A stretch of 9,505 nt of DNA from assembly GCA_041946755.1 (NCBI GenBank), contig JBHGBB010000162.1:1-9505 (forward strand). The letters are read 5' to 3'. The translations under genes and the position numbers were made by a program. This document shows, one piece after another, positions 1-6,021 of the stretch (position 1 is its first letter; the number at the start of each line of letters is the position of its first letter). The DNA comes from JBHGBB01 sp041946755. GTDB lineage: Bacteria; UBP4; UBA4092; JAOAEQ01. The notes under the pieces are model-generated. The model was not told where the DNA came from. It saw nothing but the letters and a program-made list of their open reading frames with translations, and ran no database searches.

Positions 1-203
1 TCACAGGCTAATCCTTCCTGAAACCGGCTTCTTTCCAGAAACTGAGGTTGAATTACTATCTTCCCGGTTCGGTCGATATATCCCCATTTCCCATCTTTCT
101 TGATCGGATATAGGAGACCCGATTCAGCTTTCTTTTCCGCATGCGCAAAAGATAAAACCACAAAAAGCGTTAAACAACATAATAGGCATCCAATCTTTTT
201 CAT
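1..203 (-). CDS. WG-repeat secreted protein, N-terminal fragment
   Basis: Sixty-seven codons are visible from an ATG at 203-201; the rest lies beyond the left edge. The N-terminus (MKKIGCLLCCLTLFVVLSFAHA) has a lysine pair, a hydrophobic core and an AHA site, so it reads as a Sec signal peptide. The mature part begins the first WG repeat (DGKWGYIDRTGKIVIQPQF, then FQEGLA). WG repeats are short beta-rich units often found in exported proteins; no enzymatic role follows from them. It resembles the start of the WG protein at 1381-2703, sharing LYPI, DGKWG and IDRTGK at nearly the same positions, so the two are probable paralogues with a methyltransferase gene between them. A purine-rich AAAAGGA lies 7 nt upstream of the ATG and a good sigma70-like promoter lies further up (243-272). 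Identification as a WG protein is firm; function is unknown. Confidence 0.85.
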   Translation of the reverse strand, partial: MKKIGCLLCCLTLFVVLSFAHAEKKAESGLLYPIKKDGKWGYIDRTGKIVIQPQFLERSRFQEGLAC

Positions 204-210
204 AAAATCA

Positions 211-217
211 TCCTTTT
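211..217 (-). promoter_or_regulatory. Ribosome binding site of the left-edge WG gene
   Basis: Read on the minus strand this is AAAAGGA, 7 nt before the ATG at 203. It supports that start codon. Confidence 0.5.
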
Positions 218-242
218 ATTAAATATATATTAGCTCCTTGTG

Positions 243-272
243 ATTGTACCGTTTATCTGATTTACACGTCAA
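243..272 (-). promoter_or_regulatory. Sigma70-like promoter for the left-edge WG gene
   Basis: On the minus strand TTGACG (267-272, 5 of 6 to TTGACA) is followed after 18 nt by TACAAT (243-248, 5 of 6 to TATAAT). Transcription would start near 236, giving a leader of about 33 nt before the ATG at 203. Its position directly between the palindromic elements and the gene suggests the WG gene has its own transcript. This is a match to consensus only. Confidence 0.6.
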
Positions 273-293
273 GAGAAATATTGACTTTCTGGT

Positions 294-374
294 GTCATTG
301 CGAGGAGTGAAACTCCGAAGCAATCCCGAAATCCACTTTAAAACCGAGATTGCTTCGCCATCGCTCGCAATGAC
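294..374. repeat. Nested palindromic repeat element (REP/MITE-like)
   Basis: Outer arms GTCATTGCGAG (294-304) and CTCGCAATGAC (364-374) are perfect reverse complements. Inner arms CGAAGCAATC (316-325) and GATTGCTTCG (348-357) are also perfect, so the whole 81 bp folds as one long interrupted hairpin. It lies in the gap between the methyltransferase and the left-edge WG gene and codes for nothing. Sequences of this type (CATTGCGAGG with GAAGCAATC) recur as dispersed intergenic elements in many environmental bacterial genomes. I infer that this is one copy of such a family; only one copy is present in this window. Confidence 0.75.
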
Positions 375-389
375 ATGAAGAATGAAATG

Positions 390-495
390 TGGAGTGCGGT
401 CGAATCGACCGCTCTGTCTTTACCTATGTATGCTTAGATAAAGACAGGAAGTAACCATTCTAAAAACACAGCGAGAGTAGAACTCTCGCACTCCA
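390..495. repeat. Multi-hairpin palindromic element
   Basis: Outer arms TGGAGTGC (390-397) and GCACTCCA (488-495) enclose three further inverted repeats: GCGGTCGA/TCGACCGC (396-403/405-412), CTGTCTTTA/TAAAGACAG (414-422/439-447), and GCGAGAGT/ACTCTCGC (471-478/482-489). All arms are perfect. The layout is a closed stem with several internal hairpins, unlike a simple Rho-independent terminator. It lies 15 nt downstream of the first element. With it, this accounts for most of the 326 bp gap 204-529; the rest holds a promoter and a ribosome binding site near 203. It may be a non-autonomous mobile repeat or a structured RNA or DNA element; the sequence does not decide. Confidence 0.7.
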
Positions 496-529
496 AAGAA
501 TCCTATCGGATTCAAGATATAAACTAATC

Positions 530-1225
530 TTATTTAATCGCGCCATAGGTAGCGAAATTATAATACTTCCAGAATATTTCGATATGTTTAAACCCAATCT
601 TCCGGAGCCGATCGGTTTCTTTCAGGATCGTCGAGCATCGGTCTTCTTCCCGATGTTTAACAAAAGTAGTATTCTCAATAAAATCTGCTGATAAAGAGCG
701 CATCCCGAACTCTTTCCATTTAGCATAGTTAACCTTCTGGAAATAGGCATTATCCGATTTCATGATATCGGCATTTATAAATATCCCACCGGATTTAAGA
801 CTCTGATATATGCTTGTATAGAAGATATCCCGGTCTTGCTCCGATTCCAGATGATGCAAGGCTAATGAAGAAACAATGGCATCAAATTTCCCGGTTATCC
901 GATAAGAATGGAAATCCCCGAGAATAAAAGTTACTTTTTTAACTCTCTTAAGTTTATCTTTAGCCACCTCCAGCATCTGCTGAGAAACATCAACGCAGGT
1001 TAACTCCATATTCGGATACCGCTGATGGATAAGATATGAAATAGTCCCAGTCCCGCAACCTAGATCGAGCACTTTAATCTTTTTATCTTCGTTAAAAGGA
1101 AGATTATTGATAATCGCGCCGATCATCTGGGAATAATAGGGAACCACTTTAACAATCAAATCATCAAACGTCCTTGATTCGGAACTGAAATGCTGTTTAA
1201 CCTTCTCCATCCGATTTTTCGGCAT
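530..1225 (-). CDS. Class I SAM-dependent methyltransferase (CmoA-like/Methyltransf_25)
   Basis: This 231-residue protein has the Rossmann methyltransferase signature VLDLGCGTG (about 52-60), an acidic residue after strand 2 (VDVS, D79) that would bind the SAM ribose, GDF near 103-105, and the post-core segment SSLALHHL (119-126). The N-terminus (RTFDD... VPYYSQMIGAI, about 18-38) resembles the FD...PgY segment of CmoA-type enzymes. This suggests that branch of the family, but does not prove a carboxy-SAM or tRNA role. The substrate cannot be told. The ATG at 1225 is supported by CAGGAG 9 nt upstream and a perfect TATAAT further up, so it probably has its own promoter. It sits between two WG-repeat genes and is flanked on both sides by palindromic elements. 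Confidence 0.88.
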   Translation of the reverse strand: MPKNRMEKVKQHFSSESRTFDDLIVKVVPYYSQMIGAIINNLPFNEDKKIKVLDLGCGTGTISYLIHQRYPNMELTCVDVSQQMLEVAKDKLKRVKKVTFILGDFHSYRITGKFDAIVSSLALHHLESEQDRDIFYTSIYQSLKSGGIFINADIMKSDNAYFQKVNYAKWKEFGMRSLSADFIENTTFVKHREEDRCSTILKETDRLRKIGFKHIEIFWKYYNFATYGAIK

Positions 1226-1234
1226 ACCGAATTT

Positions 1235-1240
1235 CTCCTG
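1235..1240 (-). promoter_or_regulatory. Ribosome binding site of the methyltransferase gene
   Basis: CAGGAG on the minus strand, 9 nt before the ATG at 1225, fixes that start. Confidence 0.6.
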
Positions 1241-1257
1241 TATAAATAAGATAAACC

Positions 1258-1286
1258 ATTATACTATATTGTCTTAAAGATTGCAC
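1258..1286 (-). promoter_or_regulatory. Possible promoter for the methyltransferase gene
   Basis: A perfect minus-strand TATAAT lies at 1258-1263. A weak -35 (GTGCAA, 1281-1286, 3 of 6) lies 17 nt upstream. A start near 1251 would put the ribosome binding site about 10 nt into the message. The -10 is convincing and the -35 is poor. Confidence 0.4.
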
Positions 1287-1289
1287 GAT

Positions 1290-1363
1290 GTAGGGGTTCA
1301 ATATTTTGAACCCTTCGACTTCATTTGGGATAACTCTATGCGCTGAAAATATTCAGCCCCTAC
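1290..1363. repeat. Palindromic element downstream of the large WG gene
   Basis: Outer arms GTAGGGG (1290-1296) and CCCCTAC (1357-1363) are perfect. Each end also forms its own hairpin: GGGTTCAA/TTGAACCC (1294-1301/1306-1313) and GCTGAA/TTCAGC (1342-1347/1352-1357). The element starts 17 nt past the WG stop codon and ends just before the methyltransferase promoter region. It has the same architecture (closed outer stem, terminal hairpins) as the element at 390-495 but a different sequence. It lacks a T-run that would make it a classical terminator. Confidence 0.65.
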
Positions 1364-1380
1364 TTTGAAATGAGCTTCAC

Positions 1381-2703
1381 CTATTCCGTCGGTTCCCAGA
1401 TATATTTCCCGGTTTTATCAATATACCCGATTTTCTTATCGATTCTAACTTCTGCTATCCCAGCAGCGAAATCGCCGGAAGAATCGAATCGACCATTAAT
1501 CACTACTTTCCCGGTCTTATCGATATATCCATATTTAGAGATTGTTCTATGATGGACTATTTTGTTTATCTCATCACGTTTTTCAATTTTTTCTTCTCTT
1601 AGCGCAACCGCTGCTAATCCTTCATGAAACTCTCTACCACCACCATATTGGAGTTTAATTACCATTTTACCGGTTTCATCGATATATCCATATTCTTTAT
1701 TTCCCCATTCATCTGTTTCCCTTTCTTTAAGCCGGCTAACAAATGCTAATCCTTCAGAGAAAGTCGGTGGATTCTCTACCTGTGGTTTATCAACTACCTT
1801 ACCAGTCTTATCGATATACATCCATTGCCCACCTTCTAAATCCCAAGTATCTTCCTCAGTATCCACTCCATGCACTTGTTTTGCTTCCCACGACCCTTTT
1901 GGAAATAGTAACTCAGTTTTATACCATTCTTTCTTAGCGCCTTTATTTACTCGCGCTAATCCATCATGAAAATCTTCCGCATTATCATATTGCGGATCGA
2001 TTACCATTTTCCCGGTCTGATCGATATACCCGAATTTATCATTGATGGCTATTTTCGCTAAACCTTCAGAAAACTCAGATGCATCATCAAATTTAGGAGT
2101 AACCACCATTTTCCCGGTCTGATCAATAAATCCTAATTTTTTATTAATGCACACTATGGCTAATCCATCAGTGAAATATGAAATATTATCGAATTGTGGC
2201 TGGATAACCATTTTCCCTGTGGTATCAATTACACCCCACTTTTTATTAATTCGAACACTGCATAATCCTTGAGAAAATCCGGAGACTTCATCGAATTGTG
2301 GTGGGATAATAATTTTTCCGATGGTATCGATAAAACCCCATTTATCACCGAGTTTAACTTCAGCTATTCCATCCTTAAATAGGAAAGCATCATCAAAGTG
2401 CACTGGGATAACTAATTTCCCGGTAGTATCAATATATCCCCATTTCCCATCTTTAACTACATTCATTATAGGTATATATTTGCTCCGGGTTCCGCCAAGA
2501 TTCACTGCAGCTAATCCTTCAGAAAACGGCCGTATCTTCATATACTGCGGGGTAACAATAACTTTCCCGGTGCGATCAATCAATCCCCATTTCCCATCAA
2601 CTTGGATTGGATATAACTTTGGAGTATCTATTTCCTGCGATTGTGATAAGGTATTAGCCATAACAACAAATAAGCAGATGAATAGCCCTATCCTTTTTTT
2701 CAT
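1381..2703 (-). CDS. Secreted WG-repeat protein, ten repeats
   Basis: A 440-residue protein with a signal peptide (MKKRIGLFICLFVVMANTLS, then QSQE) followed by about ten WG repeats spanning roughly residues 31-440. The repeat core is kWGyIDxTGKmVIxPqFd...F.eGLA.V, at a spacing of about 34-40 residues. Repeats 6-8 carry charged insertions, for example about 250-290 with a Trp- and Glu-rich stretch, and the last repeat is truncated. In repeats 5-10 the WG pair drifts to LG, FG, WM, YG or IG. WG repeats form beta-rich arrays and probably act in binding outside the cytoplasm; no catalytic residues are evident. The ATG at 2703 is the natural start because the signal peptide begins there. The upstream purine run AAAGGGGAA is further from the ATG than usual. 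A likely paralogue begins at 203. Confidence 0.9.
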   Translation of the reverse strand: MKKRIGLFICLFVVMANTLSQSQEIDTPKLYPIQVDGKWGLIDRTGKVIVTPQYMKIRPFSEGLAAVNLGGTRSKYIPIMNVVKDGKWGYIDTTGKLVIPVHFDDAFLFKDGIAEVKLGDKWGFIDTIGKIIIPPQFDEVSGFSQGLCSVRINKKWGVIDTTGKMVIQPQFDNISYFTDGLAIVCINKKLGFIDQTGKMVVTPKFDDASEFSEGLAKIAINDKFGYIDQTGKMVIDPQYDNAEDFHDGLARVNKGAKKEWYKTELLFPKGSWEAKQVHGVDTEEDTWDLEGGQWMYIDKTGKVVDKPQVENPPTFSEGLAFVSRLKERETDEWGNKEYGYIDETGKMVIKLQYGGGREFHEGLAAVALREEKIEKRDEINKIVHHRTISKYGYIDKTGKVVINGRFDSSGDFAAGIAEVRIDKKIGYIDKTGKYIWEPTE

Positions 2704-2789
2704 CTACTCTATTCCCCTTTCACCTAAGATATAAAATAAAACTCAATCTTGATATATAGACGAACAGCAGAAAGAAAAGGTTTATTCCA

Positions 2790-3359
2790 TTAAATTCGGT
2801 AAGAAGGGAAGCGATGACGGAGGGTTTCTATAAACCGGGCATCCGCTTTTCGGGAGATAATTTCGATAGGAGAATATCCTCGTTTCCAGGCAAGATAGAA
2901 GGTTATACCGAGCATAATCAGGGTAATCACTATATTCTGCCAGGCATTCAGCATCCATTGCCCATCCCAGGCGAATTGATACCTTTGGCTAACCGGCCAG
3001 AAATAAACAATCGGCCATTGATATCCATCCGGTCCCCGACCGCCGATAAGGTCGCAAACTAAATGGAGATGGAAACATAAGAAAACCAATATTGCGGTTT
3101 TCCACCGCTGAGTAGCTAAAAGAAATCCTAGGATAGCAACTATTATCGCAAAGAAAATGTTATGCCCGAGAACATGATGATAATCGCTATACCAGAATAA
3201 AGGATGAGTGGTATCTTTAGTCCAATATTCCGGCATCATCCCGAACCCATCCGCATCAGGAATAATTCCGGCCGCGGTAACTAGTATCCTTTCCCGGCGA
3301 TTGAATGGAGTCGTATTAGCAGTTACCCAGCTGATGAAGAAATGCGAAACCGGATTCAT
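2790..3359 (-). CDS. YdjM/DUF457-family membrane-bound metal-dependent hydrolase
   Basis: A 189-residue membrane protein with the metal-ligand pattern of the YdjM (LexA-binding, DUF457) family: H6 near the N-terminus, IPDAD (D35, D37), YHHVLGHN (H61, H62, H66) and HLHLVCDL (H97, H99, D103). Hydrophobic stretches near 68-82, 86-103 and 139-156 look like membrane segments, so it probably acts in the inner membrane as a predicted metal-dependent hydrolase. The substrate is not known for the family. The ATG at 3359 keeps the conserved H6, but no clear Shine-Dalgarno precedes it. It follows selD by 79 nt; functional coupling to selenium metabolism is not evident. Confidence 0.85.
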   Translation of the reverse strand: MNPVSHFFISWVTANTTPFNRRERILVTAAGIIPDADGFGMMPEYWTKDTTHPLFWYSDYHHVLGHNIFFAIIVAILGFLLATQRWKTAILVFLCFHLHLVCDLIGGRGPDGYQWPIVYFWPVSQRYQFAWDGQWMLNAWQNIVITLIMLGITFYLAWKRGYSPIEIISRKADARFIETLRHRFPSYRI

Positions 3360-3438
3360 TAATCAAAACTATTAGGAGACCAAGAAACCAGGAATATATA
3401 TTAACCGCTCATGGATTCATGGATTCCTAAGAGTGAAT

Positions 3439-4485
3439 TTAATTGACTACTATAATCTTCTTTTTGTCTGCAGGAAGCACTTCACCTATTATCCTGGCAT
3501 CATTAACTCCGGATTGATGTAATACCGATAATAGTTTCTGGGTTTTCTTTTGAGGAACGGAGATAAGGAGCCCGCCGGACGTCTGGGCATCGGCAAAAAG
3601 TTTAATCAGATATTCCGGAATTTCAGGTGAGTAACCAAAATCAGCCTTGATATAATTTAAGGTTTTATTAGCACCACCGGAAAAGATATCTTGTTTTGCT
3701 AATGGTATTGCCGGGTCAAGTATCGGCACTTCAGAGGCATAAATAACCAAACTCACTTTACTTAATTCCGCCATTTTATGCCCATGCCCGAATAAACCGA
3801 ATCCGGTAACATCAGTTGCCGCATTAACCCCGATTCGGGTCATAACCTGGGCCGCAGTCTTGTTCAAGGTCGCCATAACCTTAACCGCTTCTGCTACTGC
3901 TTTCTGATTCGCTTTCCCGAACTTTAATGCGCTGGTTATCGTCCCGATGCCTAAAGGCTTAGTTAAAATCAGCTGATCTCCGGGTTTCGCATTAGCAGTA
4001 GTGACCACCTTCTTCGGGTCGATTATTCCGGTCACTGCCATCCCGAATTTCGGTTCCGGGTCTTCTACGGTATGCCCGCCAACCATAACTACTCCGGCTT
4101 CTTTAAGTTTATCGATACCTCCCCGGAGGATATTGGTAAGAATCTTCGTTCCCAATATTTTAGTAGGAAAACAAACCACATTTAATGCCGTTACCGGGAT
4201 ACCCCCCATAGCATAAACATCACTTACCGAATTCGCTGCCGCTATTTGCCCGAAATCATAGGGATCGTCAACGATAGGAGTAAAGAAATCGACGGTCTGC
4301 ACCAGGGTAGTCTGTCGATTCAATCTAAATACCCCGGCATCATCCGGTGCATCAACACCTACCAGTAGATTCGGATGGGTAATTTTCGGTAAATCGCGCA
4401 AAACTTGCACGAGCGCCTGCTGGCTGGTTTTCGCCGCTCAGCCGGAACAACTGGCATATTGGGTAAGCCGTATCTTTTTCCCCAT
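3439..4485 (-). CDS. selD: Selenide, water dikinase, selenocysteine-containing
   Basis: SelD makes selenophosphate from selenide and ATP, the selenium donor for selenocysteyl-tRNA and selenouridine. The frame carries an in-frame TGA at 4438-4440. Read as Sec, the product is 348 residues (E. coli SelD is 347) and starts MGKKIRLTQYASCSG-U-AAK. Sec16 and Lys19 align with catalytic Cys17 and Lys20 of E. coli (IRLTQY...GCGCK). Downstream landmarks are VGVDAPDDAGV, DFFTPIVDDPYDFGQIAAAN, SVSDVYAMGG and GGHTVEDPEPKFGM. Ignoring the TGA forces a start at an internal GTG (4410) and loses the active site. A SECIS-like hairpin follows the TGA. The ATG at 4485 is the only ATG between an upstream in-frame stop (4555-4557) and the Sec codon, but no Shine-Dalgarno precedes it. 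The gene lies 85 nt after the dehydrogenase. It implies SelA, SelB and tRNA-Sec elsewhere in the genome. Confidence 0.93.
4400..4440 (-). promoter_or_regulatory. UGA-Sec codon with bacterial SECIS-like hairpin
   Basis: The UGA is at 4440-4438. The following RNA can form an apical stem AGC/GCU (4421-4419 with 4414-4412) closing a tetraloop AGGC (4418-4415), 19 nt after the UGA. It can be extended below by CG and GU pairs and by AAAAC/GUUUU (4431-4427 with 4404-4400). E. coli fdhF has a comparable short apical stem with loop AGGUCU at a similar distance. An alternative pairing GCC/GGC with loop AGCA is also possible. The fold was done by eye. Confidence 0.6.
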
Positions 4486-4500
4486 GATTATGCTGATGGA

Positions 4501-4560
4501 GGAGGGAAGAAGGAAGCAAAAAATCGTCTCTCTTCCTAGCGAAGCAGTCTTCCTTCATCC
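4501..4560. repeat. Inverted repeat in the selD leader
   Basis: GAAGGAAG (4509-4516) and CTTCCTTC (4549-4556) are perfect reverse complements; the stem extends to 12 positions with one mismatch (4505-4516 with 4549-4560). The 32 nt loop holds a T6 run on the minus strand. It occupies most of the 85 nt gap between the dehydrogenase stop and the selD ATG. It could end or attenuate the upstream transcript or affect selD expression; the T-run is inside the loop rather than after the stem, so it is not a normal terminator. Confidence 0.4.
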
Positions 4561-4570
4561 ATCTTTTTCT

Positions 4571-5860
4571 TTATCGTCCGATGCTATAGTATTCAAATCC
4601 GGCAGCTTTAACTCGTTTCGGATCCAAGATATTCCGGCCATCGAAAATAATCGGCTGCCGCATAACTTCTTTTAATTTCTCCAACGCTAGGAACTTGAAT
4701 TCGTTCCATTCGGTAATAACCACCACCGCATCCGCACCATCAGCAGCAGCATAAGAGGTATTAAAATATTTCACCTTCGGGAATATTTTCTTACAATTCT
4801 CTATTGCTATCGGATCATACGCCTGGATTTTTGCACCTTCTTCCAGTAATAATCTGATAACTTCGATAGATTTCGCTTCCCGTAAATCATCGGTATTCGG
4901 TTTGAACGCCAGTCCGAAAATAGCGATCTTTTTCCCTTTCAAGGTTTTCAATGCTTTTTTGATTCTATTGATAAACCGCGGTACCCGGACTTTATTGATT
5001 TCTACTACGGTTTTGAGTAACTTAAACTCTTCCCCGAACTTCATCGAAGTATGGATCAAGGATTCTACATCTTTCGGAAAACAAGACCCACCATACCCTA
5101 ATCCGGCCTGTAAAAATGCCTGGCCGATCCGAGAATCAGACCCGACTCCTTTAATCACATCAGTAACATCAGCCCCCGCTTTTTCGCAAATATTGGCAAT
5201 CGCATTGATAAACGATATTTTAGTAGCTAAAAATGCGTTGCTGGCATATTTAATTATCTCAGCAGAATATACATCGGTGATAATCATCGGCCGTTCCAAC
5301 GGTGCATACAATTCCAATAATTTCATCGCTACATTCTGGCTGGGTGCCCCGATTACTATCCGGTCTGGAAATAAGGTATCGTTAATTGCGGTTCCTTCTT
5401 TTAGAAACTCTGGATTGGAAACTACATCGAAATCTACATTCTTAATCCGGTTTGTTTCAACAATCCGGCGTACAAAATCCCCGGTACCGACCGGAACCGT
5501 GCTTTTATTAACAATAACCTTATAACTATCCAGATTCTTGGCAATCGCCCGAGCCGCTGATTCTACTTGAGATAGATCAGTTTCCCCATTCGGCTTGGGG
5601 GGTGTACCAACCGCAATAAAAATCACTTCCGATTTCTTGATACTATTACCAATATCAGTCGTAAACACCAACCGATTATCCTTTTTATTCCGGTGCACCA
5701 TTTCTTCTAATCCCGGTTCATAGATCGGCATAATCCCTTTATTCAAGGAATCGATTTTCTCTTTAATATTATCAACGCAAATAACATTATTCCCTAAATC
5801 AGCGAAAACCGCTCCGGTAGTCAATCCAACATATCCGGTACCAATAACACAAACTTTCAT
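4571..5860 (-). CDS. ugd: UDP-glucose 6-dehydrogenase
   Basis: This enzyme oxidises UDP-glucose to UDP-glucuronate with two NAD+. The 429-residue product is full length for the UDP-glucose/GDP-mannose dehydrogenase family. The N-terminal NAD-binding motif is GTGYVG (7-12). The central segment carries NPEFLKEGTA (149-158) and KYASNAF (K204, N208). The catalytic motif GGSCFPKD places Cys260 and Asp264, and these four positions coincide with K204, N208, C260 and D264 of the Streptococcus pyogenes enzyme. The C-terminal UDP-binding domain includes FGLAFKPNTDDLREA. The ATG at 5860 follows a near-perfect Shine-Dalgarno. The gene for the next enzyme in the pathway, UDP-glucuronate decarboxylase, lies just upstream, so the pair would convert UDP-glucose to UDP-xylose in the cytoplasm for polysaccharide or glycan synthesis. 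Confidence 0.96.
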   Translation of the reverse strand: MKVCVIGTGYVGLTTGAVFADLGNNVICVDNIKEKIDSLNKGIMPIYEPGLEEMVHRNKKDNRLVFTTDIGNSIKKSEVIFIAVGTPPKPNGETDLSQVESAARAIAKNLDSYKVIVNKSTVPVGTGDFVRRIVETNRIKNVDFDVVSNPEFLKEGTAINDTLFPDRIVIGAPSQNVAMKLLELYAPLERPMIITDVYSAEIIKYASNAFLATKISFINAIANICEKAGADVTDVIKGVGSDSRIGQAFLQAGLGYGGSCFPKDVESLIHTSMKFGEEFKLLKTVVEINKVRVPRFINRIKKALKTLKGKKIAIFGLAFKPNTDDLREAKSIEVIRLLLEEGAKIQAYDPIAIENCKKIFPKVKYFNTSYAAADGADAVVVITEWNEFKFLALEKLKEVMRQPIIFDGRNILDPKRVKAAGFEYYSIGR

Positions 5861-5869
5861 ACTTAATAA

Positions 5870-5877
5870 ACCTCCTT
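5870..5877 (-). promoter_or_regulatory. Strong Shine-Dalgarno of ugd
   Basis: AAGGAGGT on the minus strand, 9 nt before the ATG at 5860. It is the only fully consensus ribosome binding site in the window and shows that the host uses canonical anti-SD pairing. Confidence 0.8.
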
Positions 5878-5933
5878 AAATAGATACAACCTACAAAAAC
5901 ACGATATTATTACGCCTATTATTATAAACAAAA

Positions 5934-6021
5934 GCAGTCCGGGAGATAAAGGGCAAAATCCTAAGGCTATAGGTATAGTATTGAAACCACTTAGGATTTT
6001 GTCTTTACCCCTTCGGACTGC
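5934..6021. repeat. Long imperfect inverted repeat over the decarboxylase 3' end; possible terminator
   Basis: Two 32 nt arms (5934-5965 and 5990-6021) are reverse complements over 8 bp at the outside (GCAGTCCG/CGGACTGC) and 12 bp at the inside (CAAAATCCTAAG/CTTAGGATTTTG), with a purine-rich, partly matching middle. The loop is 24 nt. The right arm is coding: it holds the last ten codons (about QSEGVKTKS) and the stop of the decarboxylase gene. In the transcript the hairpin is followed by TTTTGTTTA, so it could act as an intrinsic terminator, although the stem is much longer than usual. It may instead be the scar of an inverted duplication or of a palindromic repeat inserted at the gene end. 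Confidence 0.65.

Noticed and set aside
294..495. CRISPR array or tRNA in the 326 bp gap
   Set aside because: No regularly spaced direct repeats and no tRNA-like cloverleaf; the structure is made of different inverted repeats.
2704..2789. Promoter for the large WG gene
   Set aside because: AT-rich with TATATC-like words, but no -35/-10 pair at proper spacing.
3408..3430. Direct repeat ATGGATTC x2 between selD and the YdjM gene
   Set aside because: Two 8-9 nt copies only, too short to support an element or attachment site.
3439..4410. SelD as a truncated gene or pseudogene starting at GTG 4410
   Set aside because: The frame continues upstream through a TGA placed exactly at the catalytic Cys codon, with conserved residues on both sides; selenocysteine explains it better than decay.
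4352..4558. Separate 68-residue ORF (MKEDCFARKR...) upstream of selD
   Set aside because: It overlaps the true SelD N-terminus in another frame and resembles nothing; the SelD frame read through the TGA gives clear family homology.
4902..5525. Long plus-strand ORF of 207 codons
   Set aside because: It is the antisense shadow of the dehydrogenase gene, with low-complexity composition and no motifs. The same applies to the other plus-strand ORFs.
5913..5950. Promoter for ugd using the minus-strand TATAAT at 5921-5926
   Set aside because: No credible -35 lies 16-18 nt upstream, and the AT-rich stretch is better read as the tail of the preceding hairpin. A weak promoter cannot be excluded.
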